NCBI GenBank assembly: GCA_910577475.1
Contig: CAJTLJ010000002.1
Span: 173,974-237,973 of the forward strand
Length of the DNA stretch: 64,000 nucleotides
Reading direction: 5' to 3'
Origin: an uncultured Alistipes sp.
GTDB lineage: Bacteria > Bacteroidota > Bacteroidia > Bacteroidales > Rikenellaceae
Position numbers and translations under genes: made by a program. The notes under the pieces were generated by a model. It was not told the DNA's origin. It was given only the letters and a program-made list of their open reading frames with translations, and ran no database searches. This document shows positions 25,911 through 33,600 of this stretch, in pieces (within the stretch, counting starts at the first letter, position 1; every line of letters begins with the position of its first letter).

Positions 25911-26201
25911 TTATTTGTTTTCTTTCGGAGGATAGTTCATCGGAGCAAAAAACTCGTCGAGAGCAATGTTATAAAATTTGCAAAGAATAGCAAGAGAATC
26001 CAGTGTAGGCGGATAGTGTTTCGCTTCGTATTGAGGAAGATTCAATTTAGTACGCTCTATTACAAACTCTTGTGAATAGCCTCTCTCCGAACGCAATTCT
26101 TTCAGGCGCTCGGCAATCAACTCCATCAACGCGGCATCGCGTCTTTTCGGCTGGCCTTTTTTCACAAGTACAAAATTCGACCGTTTAGTAATTTTTTGCA
26201 C
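25911..26201 (-). CDS. XRE-type HTH regulator, copy 1
   Basis: Small DNA-binding protein, 96 aa from a GTG at 26201. An in-frame ATG at 26126 would give 71 aa and still keep the HTH. The HTH domain spans about 26-85: LIAERLKELRSERGYSQEF, then ERTKLNLPQYEAKHYPPTL and LAILCKFYNIALDEFF. The tail FAPMNYPPKENK is almost the same as in copy 2. A perfect 18-bp palindrome (26200-26217) overlaps the GTG and is a likely autoregulatory operator. AT-rich relative to the flanking core genes. Confidence 0.8.
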   Translation of the reverse strand: MQKITKRSNFVLVKKGQPKRRDAALMELIAERLKELRSERGYSQEFVIERTKLNLPQYEAKHYPPTLDSLAILCKFYNIALDEFFAPMNYPPKENK

Positions 26202-26217
26202 TTGTATTAATACAAGT
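26200..26217. promoter_or_regulatory. Perfect 18-bp palindrome ACTTGTATTAATACAAGT
   Basis: Fully symmetric and positioned at the start of XRE copy 1, as expected for a dimeric repressor's own operator. A plus-strand TACCTTTG box follows at 26272-26279. Confidence 0.6.
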
Positions 26218-26307
26218 ATGGAATTTTTATTTACATTTGTATCGTAAATTGATTAATAGCAGAAATTATGCTACCTTTGCGATTTACACGGGTTCTCGTC
26301 AATCTAC

Positions 26308-26340
26308 CGTCGAGCCTCCCCGACAAGCTCGGGGTGACAA
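26308..26340. repeat. Dispersed repeat piece between XRE copies 1 and 2
   Basis: Contains GACAAGCTCGGGGTGACAA, shared with 26839-26872. The sequence around it, from the promoter-like ATTATGCTACCTTTGCGA to this piece, aligns with 26799-26872, marking a duplicated unit. Confidence 0.75.
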
Positions 26341-26417
26341 AAAAATAAAGTTCGTTTTAATTCTTTGTCAATAATTTTTTTGCATATTTCCCTGAATTCG
26401 AAAAATCTCCGGATTTA

Positions 26418-26672
26418 TTATTGCCTGTTTTCTTTCGGCGGATAATTCATCGGTGCGAAAAACTCAGATATGGGGATATTATACAATTTGCAGAGCTTCA
26501 ATATGGATGGCAACGAAGGTGTCGAATCGCCCGTTTCATAACGAGAGATATCTAAATGTGTAGATTCGATAACTTGTTCTTGAGATAAAGCGCATTCGTT
26601 TTTGAGTTGTCGAAGTCTTTCTACCAACAACTTTTGAAATGTGCAATCCCAAGACTTATTATCTTTTTTCAT
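26418..26672 (-). CDS. XRE-type HTH regulator, copy 2
   Basis: 84 aa from the ATG at 26672. Opens MKKDNKSWDCTFQKLL; HTH region RLRQLKNECALSQEQVIEST, DISRYETGDSTPSLPSI and KLCKLYNIPISEFF. It shares the FAPMNYPPKENR tail with copy 1 but differs clearly in the recognition-helix region (STHLDISRYE against RTKLNLPQYE), so target specificity has probably changed. An imperfect-core palindrome TGCGT-N5-ACGCA lies 25 bp upstream. Confidence 0.82.
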   Translation of the reverse strand: MKKDNKSWDCTFQKLLVERLRQLKNECALSQEQVIESTHLDISRYETGDSTPSLPSILKLCKLYNIPISEFFAPMNYPPKENRQ

Positions 26673-26696
26673 TTAGTGCAAAAATGTGACTCAATT

Positions 26697-26711
26697 TGCG
26701 TTATTTACGCA
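26697..26711. promoter_or_regulatory. Palindrome TGCGTTATTTACGCA upstream of XRE copy 2
   Basis: 5-bp arms with a 5-nt AT core, located 25-39 bp upstream of the copy 2 start. Sequence differs from the palindromes of copies 1 and 3. Confidence 0.45.
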
Positions 26712-26838
26712 CGTGATTTCATATGTATTAAATTCTTTTTGAAGGTTAGGATATCCTTTATACCTTTCCGGTAAACTTGCAGTAAAATTTTACGAAAGCA
26801 GAATTATGTTACCATTACGAGGGCTCCCGCCAATGCGA

Positions 26839-26872
26839 CCGTCGAGCCCCCTCGACAAGCTCGGGGTGACAA
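26839..26872. repeat. Dispersed repeat piece between XRE copies 2 and 3
   Basis: Second copy of the unit ending GACAAGCTCGGGGTGACAA. Together with 26308-26340 it shows that regulator plus spacer was duplicated as a block. Confidence 0.75.
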
Positions 26873-26898
26873 ATAAGGAGGAAAGAATTTATTTGTGG

Positions 26899-27135
26899 CT
26901 ATTCTATCTCTTTTGGATATACTATCCCCTTGAAAAAATCTTCGAGCGCTATATTATATAATTCGCAAAACTTTGATATTGAAGACAGCGTAGGGGATTT
27001 AGCTTTTCTTTCATAGTCGGAAATGCCTAAACCGGTTTGGTGCATAACATATTCTTTCGTGTCGTTATGCGCTTCCCGGATTTCTCGCATCCTTTCAGCT
27101 ATAATAGCTACCAATATCGGGTCTGTCTGTTGCAA
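26899..27135 (-). CDS. XRE-type HTH regulator, copy 3
   Basis: 78 aa from a TTG at 27135; the first in-frame ATG (27087) gives 62 aa. HTH region: IIAERMREIREAHNDTKEYV, HQTGLGISDYERKAKSP and SISKFCELYNIALEDFF. It is the most diverged of the three and lacks the FAPMNYPPKENK tail, ending FKGIVYPKEIE. A perfect 18-bp palindrome lies 47-64 bp upstream, between it and the divergent RNA-gene promoter, so one operator could control both. Confidence 0.78.
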   Translation of the reverse strand: MQQTDPILVAIIAERMREIREAHNDTKEYVMHQTGLGISDYERKAKSPTLSSISKFCELYNIALEDFFKGIVYPKEIE

Positions 27136-27181
27136 ATCGGATAAATTTGTAACAAAGCAAGAGCCAAATAAATATTTTTAG

Positions 27182-27199
27182 CAACATCATATGATGTTG
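27182..27199. promoter_or_regulatory. Perfect 18-bp palindrome CAACATCATATGATGTTG
   Basis: Sits between XRE copy 3 (minus) and the plus-strand promoter of the structured RNA at 27257. Different in sequence from the copy 1 palindrome but the same length and symmetry. Confidence 0.6.
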
Positions 27200-27256
27200 G
27201 TTGGGATATTTTATATATCTTTGTCAAAGGCCAAACAAAAATTATAGGAATTATGC

Positions 27257-27264
27257 TACCTTTG
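27257..27264 (+). promoter_or_regulatory. -7 element (TACCTTTG) of the structured RNA gene
   Basis: Embedded in TTATGCTACCTTTGCGAT, which recurs at 26267-26284, the corresponding place in the duplicated unit. Start site expected near 27270. Confidence 0.65.
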
Positions 27265-27269
27265 CGATT

Positions 27270-27496
27270 GAATAGTTCGGCATAGCCGACGGACATAACT
27301 ATAAAGGGTAAACGACTCTTTATACCTATTCGAAAACTTGGGACCCTCGAGAGAGGTTGTTTAGCGTGGTATAATGGTTGTCAGTCTTTGTTATGTTCCG
27401 CCCTATTAGGGCGGAACAGGCAAGGGCGCAGGACAGTCTCACGCTATGGGTTCCCAAGACCTGCAATGAGGGGCTGACACCGCGCCCCTTTTTTTA
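27270..27496 (+). ncRNA. Structured RNA of about 225 nt, 6S-like or new
   Basis: Non-coding transcript bounded by TACCTTTG and a terminator (AGGGGC/GCCCCT, 27469-27489, then T7). The 5' domain is a three-way junction: GAATAG/CTATTC (27270-27275, 27326-27331) encloses TCGGC-ATA-GCCGA and a 10-bp hairpin (27300-27309 with 27315-27324). The 3' domain is a long interrupted rod: 27337-27346 with 27448-27458; a 15-nt one-sided bubble; 27362-27368 with 27440-27446; 27376-27382 with 27432-27438; 27386-27390 with 27421-27425; and a 10-bp tip (27394-27403 with 27409-27418). The rod and bubble resemble 6S RNA, but the separate 5' domain does not. No SRP or tmRNA signature. Confidence 0.6.
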
Positions 27497-27522
27497 TTAC
27501 CCACCTTAAAACTTTCTGCCTT

Positions 27523-28101
27523 ATGACATTGCGTCCCGATCCATTTGCGGCTTACTGGAACGATCCTCGGACCTTATATAAAAAACATCTGGTCCGCATT
27601 TTCGAATTTTGGAAAGAGTATCGCCCCGCTTTCTACACGCTGTTGTCGAACCTTCCGCTGACCTCTTTCCGGATCGTTGCCGACGATGACTATCGCGAAA
27701 CGCTGGATGAGTGGACTGTTCCGGGCTTTCTGGAGCATCTCGACCTTTTTCATGAGCGTCTTACCTATTTCTCCGTCCATTATCAAACCTATCTCTACCG
27801 GTCCGAGTGGGACGATTGCGCTCCGAACTGGAGAAAGAGCTCCGAGTATTTCTGCGGTGTCGAACGGTCGTCGATTCGTCATCCCCGTGCATTGCTGGAT
27901 CTGTCGGAGCTGTTCGAACCGATCCTGGCCTGCCAGCTGCGCGAGTCCATGCTGGAGGGGGAGAGGTTCGACCTCGAACCCGTTTACCGGGTTCTCTCGA
28001 CCGAGGCGCGCACTCAATTCGATAAGATGGTTCAGGAGTGTTCCGATCGCCTCCGCGGCGAGTTCCGGGAGCTGGTCTCGAACTTGCAGCCGCTGCTGTA
28101 G
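27523..28101 (+). CDS. Hypothetical 192-aa protein
   Basis: Soluble, mostly helical, rich in aromatic and charged residues; starts MTLRPDPFAAYWNDPRTLYK and continues FEFWKEYRPAFYTLLSNLPL. No signal peptide, membrane helix or motif I recognise. It follows the RNA gene's terminator by about 27 bp and ends 8 bp before the convergent xerD. GC-rich like the core genes, so it does not share the base composition of the XRE cluster. Confidence 0.7.
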   Translation: MTLRPDPFAAYWNDPRTLYKKHLVRIFEFWKEYRPAFYTLLSNLPLTSFRIVADDDYRETLDEWTVPGFLEHLDLFHERLTYFSVHYQTYLYRSEWDDCAPNWRKSSEYFCGVERSSIRHPRALLDLSELFEPILACQLRESMLEGERFDLEPVYRVLSTEARTQFDKMVQECSDRLRGEFRELVSNLQPLL

Positions 28102-28108
28102 CGGAGGG

Positions 28109-29041
28109 TCAATCCAGCGGCAGGTACTTTTCGAGGGTCTCCCGCAGATGGCGGTCGTCGAGGTGGGTGTAGATCTCGGTCGTGAGGATGCTCTCGTGCC
28201 CCAGCAGCTCCTGCACCTGACGGATCGAGGCGCCCCCTTCGAGCAGGTGGGTGGCGAAGCTGTGGCGGAAGGTGTGGGGGCTGACCTGCTTGTCGATCCC
28301 GGCTCGGAGTGCCGCCTGCCGGATGATGGTGAAGACCATCACGCGGGTGAGCGCCCTGCCCCGGTTGCTGAGGAAGAGGGTTTGCGAATCGGGCCGGCGG
28401 ATCAGCCCTTTGCTCCGCTCCCGGTCCTCGTTCGTGCGCCGGTCGTCGAGGTAGATCTGTATCTTGTCCCGCGCCGTGCGGCTGATGGGCACCAGCCGCT
28501 GCTTGTCGCCCTTGCCAACGACCCGGATGTACCCCTCGCCGAAGAAGAGGTCGCTCGTCCGCAGCGAGGTGAGTTCCGAGACGCGCAGCCCGCAGGAGTA
28601 GAGCACTTCGAGCATGGCGCTGTCGCGGCGACCCTTTACGGTCGAGGTGTCGATGGCGGCGATGATGCGGTCGATCTCGTCGGTGGTGAGCAGGTCGGGC
28701 AGCTGGCGGCCGAATTTCGGGGTCTCGATGAACTCGGCCGGCGAGCTGGGAATCAGCTCTTCGAGCAGCAGAAAGTTGAAGAAGCTCTTCACGCCGCTCA
28801 GGTTGCGGGCCTGCGAGGTCGCCTCGCGGCCGCGGTCGTAGAGCCAGGACATGTAGCGCTCGATCATGACGGGTTCGACCTTCGCCGGCGCGACGTCCCA
28901 CATGCGCAGGATGTAGTGGGCGAACTGCAGCAGATCGTGCATGTAGGCCTCCACGGTGTTGGGCGACAACCGTTTTTCGATCTTGATCCAGGTGCGGTAG
29001 CGTTTCGAAATTTCCGCCCATCTTTTGGTGTTTTCCGCCAT
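28109..29041 (-). CDS. xerD: Site-specific tyrosine recombinase XerD
   Basis: 310 aa, resolves chromosome dimers at dif together with XerC. An N-terminal SAM-like core-binding domain is followed by the catalytic domain with all active residues visible: Arg in CGLRVSEL, Lys in VVGKGDKQR, His-x-x-Arg in HTFRHSFATHLL, His in LLGHESI and Tyr in TEIYTHL. No mobile-element genes surround it, so it is the host enzyme rather than an integrase. The ATG at 29041 lies 17 bp beyond its start-site region. Confidence 0.93.
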   Translation of the reverse strand: MAENTKRWAEISKRYRTWIKIEKRLSPNTVEAYMHDLLQFAHYILRMWDVAPAKVEPVMIERYMSWLYDRGREATSQARNLSGVKSFFNFLLLEELIPSSPAEFIETPKFGRQLPDLLTTDEIDRIIAAIDTSTVKGRRDSAMLEVLYSCGLRVSELTSLRTSDLFFGEGYIRVVGKGDKQRLVPISRTARDKIQIYLDDRRTNEDRERSKGLIRRPDSQTLFLSNRGRALTRVMVFTIIRQAALRAGIDKQVSPHTFRHSFATHLLEGGASIRQVQELLGHESILTTEIYTHLDDRHLRETLEKYLPLD

Positions 29042-29049
29042 ATATTCCC

Positions 29050-29072
29050 TATCTTTGTTCCCGGCAAAGATA
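29050..29072. promoter_or_regulatory. Overlapping face-to-face promoters of xerD and prmA
   Basis: TATCTTTG on the plus strand (29050-29057, prmA) and the same octamer on the minus strand (29065-29072, xerD) are separated by 7 bp. Polymerase at one site would cover the other, so use should be mutually exclusive. Confidence 0.65.
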
Positions 29073-29099
29073 GCTATTTTTTAACATAATAATCGAAAA

Positions 29100-29927
29100 A
29101 TGGATTATATCGAACTCAATATTCCGGCCCCCGGCGACGAGCAGGCGGAGATCCTGACGGCCGAGCTGGCCGAATTCCCTTTCGAGAGCTTCTGCCGCGA
29201 GGGGGGCATCCTGAAGGCCTATATCCCGGGCGAACGCCTGATCGACTGCAAGGAGGCGGTGGATGCCCTGCTGACTCGTTACGGCATTGCCGGACAGCGC
29301 TATATCGCCATCGAGACGCAGAACTGGAACGCTTTGTGGGAGAGTAATTTCACGCCGGTGGATGTCGACGGTAAGGTCCATATCCGGGCGCCGTTCCACG
29401 CCCCCGCTCCGGCCGGCGAGCTGGAGGTGGTCATCATGCCCCGCATGTCTTTCGGTACGGGCCACCATGCCACCACCTGCCTGATGGCCTCCTACCTGAC
29501 CGATCTCGACCTGACGGGTCGCGAAGGGCTGGATATGGGCAGCGGCACGGGGGTGCTGGCTATCGTGGCCGCAAAGAGAGGAGCCGTCCGGGTCGATGCC
29601 GTGGATATCGACACATGGGCCGACGAGAACTGCCGCGAGAACATCGTGCGAAATGGCGTGGAGGGGCGCATTTTTCCCCTGCTGGGCGACGTGCGCCGCA
29701 TCGCGGGCCGCACCTACGATTTCATCGCGGCCAATATCAACCGCAACATCCTGACGGGCGACATGACGGCCTATGCCGCCGCTCTGCGCCCCGGTGGCGA
29801 TCTGCTGATGAGCGGATTTCTGGAGGCCGATATTCCGGTTATCCGGAGCGCTGCCGAGCAGGCCGGGCTGCAATTCGCGGAGAGCCGCCTGCGCGACGGC
29901 TGGGCGGCCGTCCACTGCCGCAAATAG
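29100..29927 (+). CDS. prmA: Ribosomal protein L11 methyltransferase
   Basis: 275 aa SAM-dependent methyltransferase that modifies lysines of L11. N-terminal substrate-recognition region, then the Rossmann fold: MPRMSFGTGHHATTCL, LDMGSGTGVLAIVAAKRGA (motif I), VDAVDIDTWADENCREN and FIAANINRNIL (motif IV, N-x-N form). Length normal. recO begins 6 bp later, suggesting one transcript. Confidence 0.93.
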   Translation: MDYIELNIPAPGDEQAEILTAELAEFPFESFCREGGILKAYIPGERLIDCKEAVDALLTRYGIAGQRYIAIETQNWNALWESNFTPVDVDGKVHIRAPFHAPAPAGELEVVIMPRMSFGTGHHATTCLMASYLTDLDLTGREGLDMGSGTGVLAIVAAKRGAVRVDAVDIDTWADENCRENIVRNGVEGRIFPLLGDVRRIAGRTYDFIAANINRNILTGDMTAYAAALRPGGDLLMSGFLEADIPVIRSAAEQAGLQFAESRLRDGWAAVHCRK

Positions 29928-29933
29928 GGGGCG

Positions 29934-30659
29934 ATGAAGAGTTACAAGGGGCGGGGCATCGTGCTCCATACGCTCAAATACGGCGATTCGTCGATGATCG
30001 TCTACCTGCTGACCGATGTCGGCGGGCGTCAGAATTTCATGGTGCAGGGGGTGCGCTCCTCCGGCGGCCGCGGTTCGAAGGCGGCGCTGTTCCAGCCCAT
30101 GTTCGCCGTGGAGTTCGAGGGGCTGGTATCGACGAAGATGCAGCTGCACCGGTTCCGCGAGGTGCGGAGCGGACTGGTGTTGCAGTCCCTGCCGTTCGAT
30201 GTCCGCAAATCGACCATCGCCCTCTTCATGGCCGAGGTGCTTTACCGGTTGGTGAAGGAGAGCGAGCCTAACCCCAATCTGTTCGAGTTCGTCTGGCGCT
30301 CGGTCGAGGCGCTCGACGCCCTCGGCGAAGGCACGGCCAATTTCCATATCTGGTTTCTGGCCCGCCTGAGCCGTTTTCTGGGCTTCGGCCCCGGCAATTC
30401 ATACGCATCCGGGGACTGGTTCGACATCCGCGAGGGGGCTTTCACCCCGCTCAAGCCCGAACACACCCTCTTCTTTCCGCGATCCGACGCCTCCTACTTC
30501 CATGAATTCCTCCACCGGCCTATCGACGAACTGGCTTCAATCGGCATGAACCGCACCGAGCGGGTCGAAATGCTGCAATGCCTTTTGACCTATTACGGCT
30601 ATCATCTGGATGCCATCCACGCTGTGCAGTCGGTCCGCATCCTGCAGGAGGTCTTTTGA
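29934..30659 (+). CDS. recO: DNA repair protein RecO
   Basis: 241 aa. An OB-fold N-terminal domain (KGRGIVLHTLKYGDSSMIVYL) is followed by a helical C-terminal domain. With RecF/RecR it loads RecA on SSB-coated gaps. The zinc-binding cysteines of some RecO proteins are absent, as usual in Bacteroidota. Convergent with the hybrid two-component gene, 27 bp apart. Confidence 0.88.
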   Translation: MKSYKGRGIVLHTLKYGDSSMIVYLLTDVGGRQNFMVQGVRSSGGRGSKAALFQPMFAVEFEGLVSTKMQLHRFREVRSGLVLQSLPFDVRKSTIALFMAEVLYRLVKESEPNPNLFEFVWRSVEALDALGEGTANFHIWFLARLSRFLGFGPGNSYASGDWFDIREGAFTPLKPEHTLFFPRSDASYFHEFLHRPIDELASIGMNRTERVEMLQCLLTYYGYHLDAIHAVQSVRILQEVF

Positions 30660-30686
30660 TCCCATCATCCCGGGGCCGCTCCGGTC

Positions 30687-33600
30687 CTACTCCTTGACGC
30701 TCTCCTTCGCCCCCTCGGTGCGTCTGCGGACATACTCCGTCGGCAGACACCCCACGTGCTTCTTGAAGCTCGTGGCGAAGTAGGAGGGGGAGCTGAATCC
30801 CACCATCGAACTGATCTCCGCGATGGTATATTTCCGGTCCAGCAGCAGCTTGCAGGCGTAGTTGAAGCGGATCTTGCGGATGAATTTCGTGGCCGATTCG
30901 CCCGTGATGGAGGTGATCTTCAGGTGGAGGTTCGAACGGCTCATGCAGAGCGCCTGCGCGAAGTCGTTCGACGAGAAGTTCTCGTTGTCCATGTTCTCCT
31001 CGACGGCCCGGATGGCCCGTTTCAGGAACTCGCCGTCGATGGCGTTCGAGGTGATCTTGTCGGGATCGACTTCCGCCGAGTTGGAGTAGTGGTGGCGCAG
31101 GCGGTAGCGGCTCTTGAGCAGGTTGTTCACTTTGGCCTGCAGCAGCGTGATGGAGAAGGGCTGGGCCACGTAGTCGTCGGCTCCCGCCTCGATGCCGGTG
31201 ATCTGATCCTCCATGCTGTCCTTCGAGGCGAGGAGGATGACCGGAATGTGGCAGGTGCGGATGTTCTGCTTCACCGCCTGGCAGAGCTTCAGTCCGTCCA
31301 TGCCGTGCAGCACCCGGTCGGCGATGATGACGGCGGGCTCGATGCTCTTCAGCAGGTCGAGAGCCTGCTGTCCGTCCGAGGAGGCATAGACCGCGTAGCG
31401 GCCGCGGAAATGGAGTGTAAGGTAGTTGCGGATCGAGGGGTCGTCGACCACCAGCAGAATCGTCTCGCGCTCCTCGCCGTCGGGTCCCTGGGGCTCGGAG
31501 AGCGCCGCTTCGCTGTCGGGGGTGCAGGCCTCGGCCAGATAGCCAGGCAGATCCTCGGATACGGCGCTCCGCTGGGGCTTGCGGTCGCTCTGCAACTCCT
31601 CTTCGGTATAGCATTCCAGCGAATCGGGCAGCGAGAGGGTGAATTCGGAGAAGCGCCCCTCTTCGCTGCGCAGCGACACGTCGCCGTGGTGCAGTTCGGC
31701 CAGCCGGCGGACGATGGAGAGGCCGATTCCGGTCCCCATGCGGGATTCGTCGATCTGGTAGAAGCGCTCGAAGATATGTTTCTGCAGGTCGGAGGCGATG
31801 CCTATGCCGCTGTCGTGCACCGAGATCGTCAGCCGCCCGTCGCGATGGGCGAGCGAGAGGCGGATGATGCCGCCAGAGGGGGTGAATTTGAAGGCGTTCG
31901 TCAGCAGATTCGTGAGCATCATCTCGACGAACTGCCGGTCTACGGGCAGCTGCTCTCCCTTGAGCTCCGAGTCGAAGATGTAATCCATGTCGCGGTTCTG
32001 GGCGATTTCGGAGAAGAGCGAGAAGACCCCGCCGGCGATTTCGTCGACGTTCTGCATCGCCACCTGGATCTTGAACATGCCCAGTTCGGCCTTGCGGTAG
32101 TCGAGCATCTGGTTGACGATGTGCAGCAGTTTGGTTGAGCTGCGGTGGATGTATTGCAGGCGGGTCTGTACGTATTTGTCCGTCGCGCCGTGCTCCTCGA
32201 TCTCCTGCAGGGGCGATAGAATCAGGGTCAGCGGCGTGCGCAACTCGTGCGAGAGGTTGACGTAGAAGCGGATCTTCTCCTGGCTGAGCTCCTCGATCCG
32301 CTCCTTCTCCTTGCGCTCCATGTTGAGCTCCAGCTGCATCCGCATCCGGCTTGTGAGGAATCCCACCACCACGCCGATCAGCCCCAGCAGCAGGGCGAAG
32401 AATCCCGCCCTTGCTCCGGCGGTCTGCCACCAGCGGGGCAGGATGCGCAGCAGCAGGGTAGCCTCGCGGTCGCTCCAGATGCCGTCGTTGTTGGCGGCCT
32501 GCACCCGGAAGGTATAGCTGCCGGGCGCGAGGTTCGAGTAGCTTACCTCGCGGTTGCCGGTCTCGTACCACTGGTCGTCGAACCCTTCCAGCGTGTAGCG
32601 GTAGCGGTTCCGGCTGCCGGCGAGCTGGTTGACGGCCGAAAAGCGGATGCTTACCAGATTCAGTCGCGCGGATAGGGCCGCTTCGGTCAGCGACCCGTCC
32701 GCCTCGCGAAGCTGATCCACCTGCTCCCGCTCGCCCGCCTGATCGTTGAAGACGACCAGGTCGGTGATGTGCGGCGCGGGCGCATAGGGGTTGTCGCGCA
32801 GTTCGAAGGGGCGGAAGCTGGTGATGCCGTCCAGACCGCCGAAGTAGAAGGTGCCGGAGCGGTCGCGGCAGTAGGCGTAGATGTTGAACTGGTTGTTGGC
32901 GATTCCCTCCGTGCGGCGGTAGTTGCGGAAGGCGGCCTCGCGAATGTCGAAGCAGGAGAGGCCGTTGTTGGTCGAGAGCCACAGCCGGTGCATGTCATCC
33001 TCCAGGATGCCGTACACATAGTCGTTGGGCAGTCCGTCGCGATGGGTGTAGGCCGTAAAGCGGCTCTGCTCCTCGTCGTATCGCAGCAGCCCCTGCTTGG
33101 TGCCGATCCAGACGGTACCCCGGCTGTCTTCCGTAATGCAGAGCACAGAGGGGGCGTCCAGAAATCCCCCCCCCTCCGAAATCTTCGTGTCGCTGAGCGA
33201 CCGGACGTCGCGACACCCCTCCGAACAGAGGTAGAGCCCCGTGTCGGTGCCTACCCAGACCCGGCGTTTCGAGTCGCGGAAGAGGGTCGATATGTGTTGC
33301 GAGGCGAGGCGGGGCGCCCGCTCGGCGGCCGCATGGCGCGAGAAACGGCGGGTCCGTTTGTCGAACGAGAGCAGGCCGCTCAGCGTGCCGACCCACAGCG
33401 TGCCGTCGCCCTCGTCCAGAAGCGTGTAGCAGCCGTTGTTGATGGGGCTCGTGTTGCTGATGGGGAAGTTCTCCGCCCGGCGCGTCGCGACATCCAGGTA
33501 ATTCAGGCCGCCCACGTGGGTGCCGACGTAGAGGCCGCCGCGGTCGTCGGGCAGGATGCACTTGATGTTGTTGGAGAGGCCGCCCGGCGCAGTCGAGGTC

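Noticed and set aside
27108..27296. 62-aa minus-strand open frame over the RNA-gene promoter
   Set aside because: Overlaps the palindrome and promoter region and has no HTH or other motif.
27270..27496. SRP RNA or tmRNA as identity of the structured RNA
   Set aside because: The SRP domain-IV core (GGAA-type loop region) and a tmRNA tag frame or tRNA-like ends are both absent.
25447..27500. CRISPR array or prophage remnant
   Set aside because: Repeats are few, uneven and unspaced; there is no cas, integrase, capsid or terminase gene. xerD next door has housekeeping features.
30520..32982. 820-aa open frame on the minus strand overlapping recO's end
   Set aside because: Alternative frame of the hybrid two-component gene with no domain; the other frame carries HisKA, receiver and AraC motifs.
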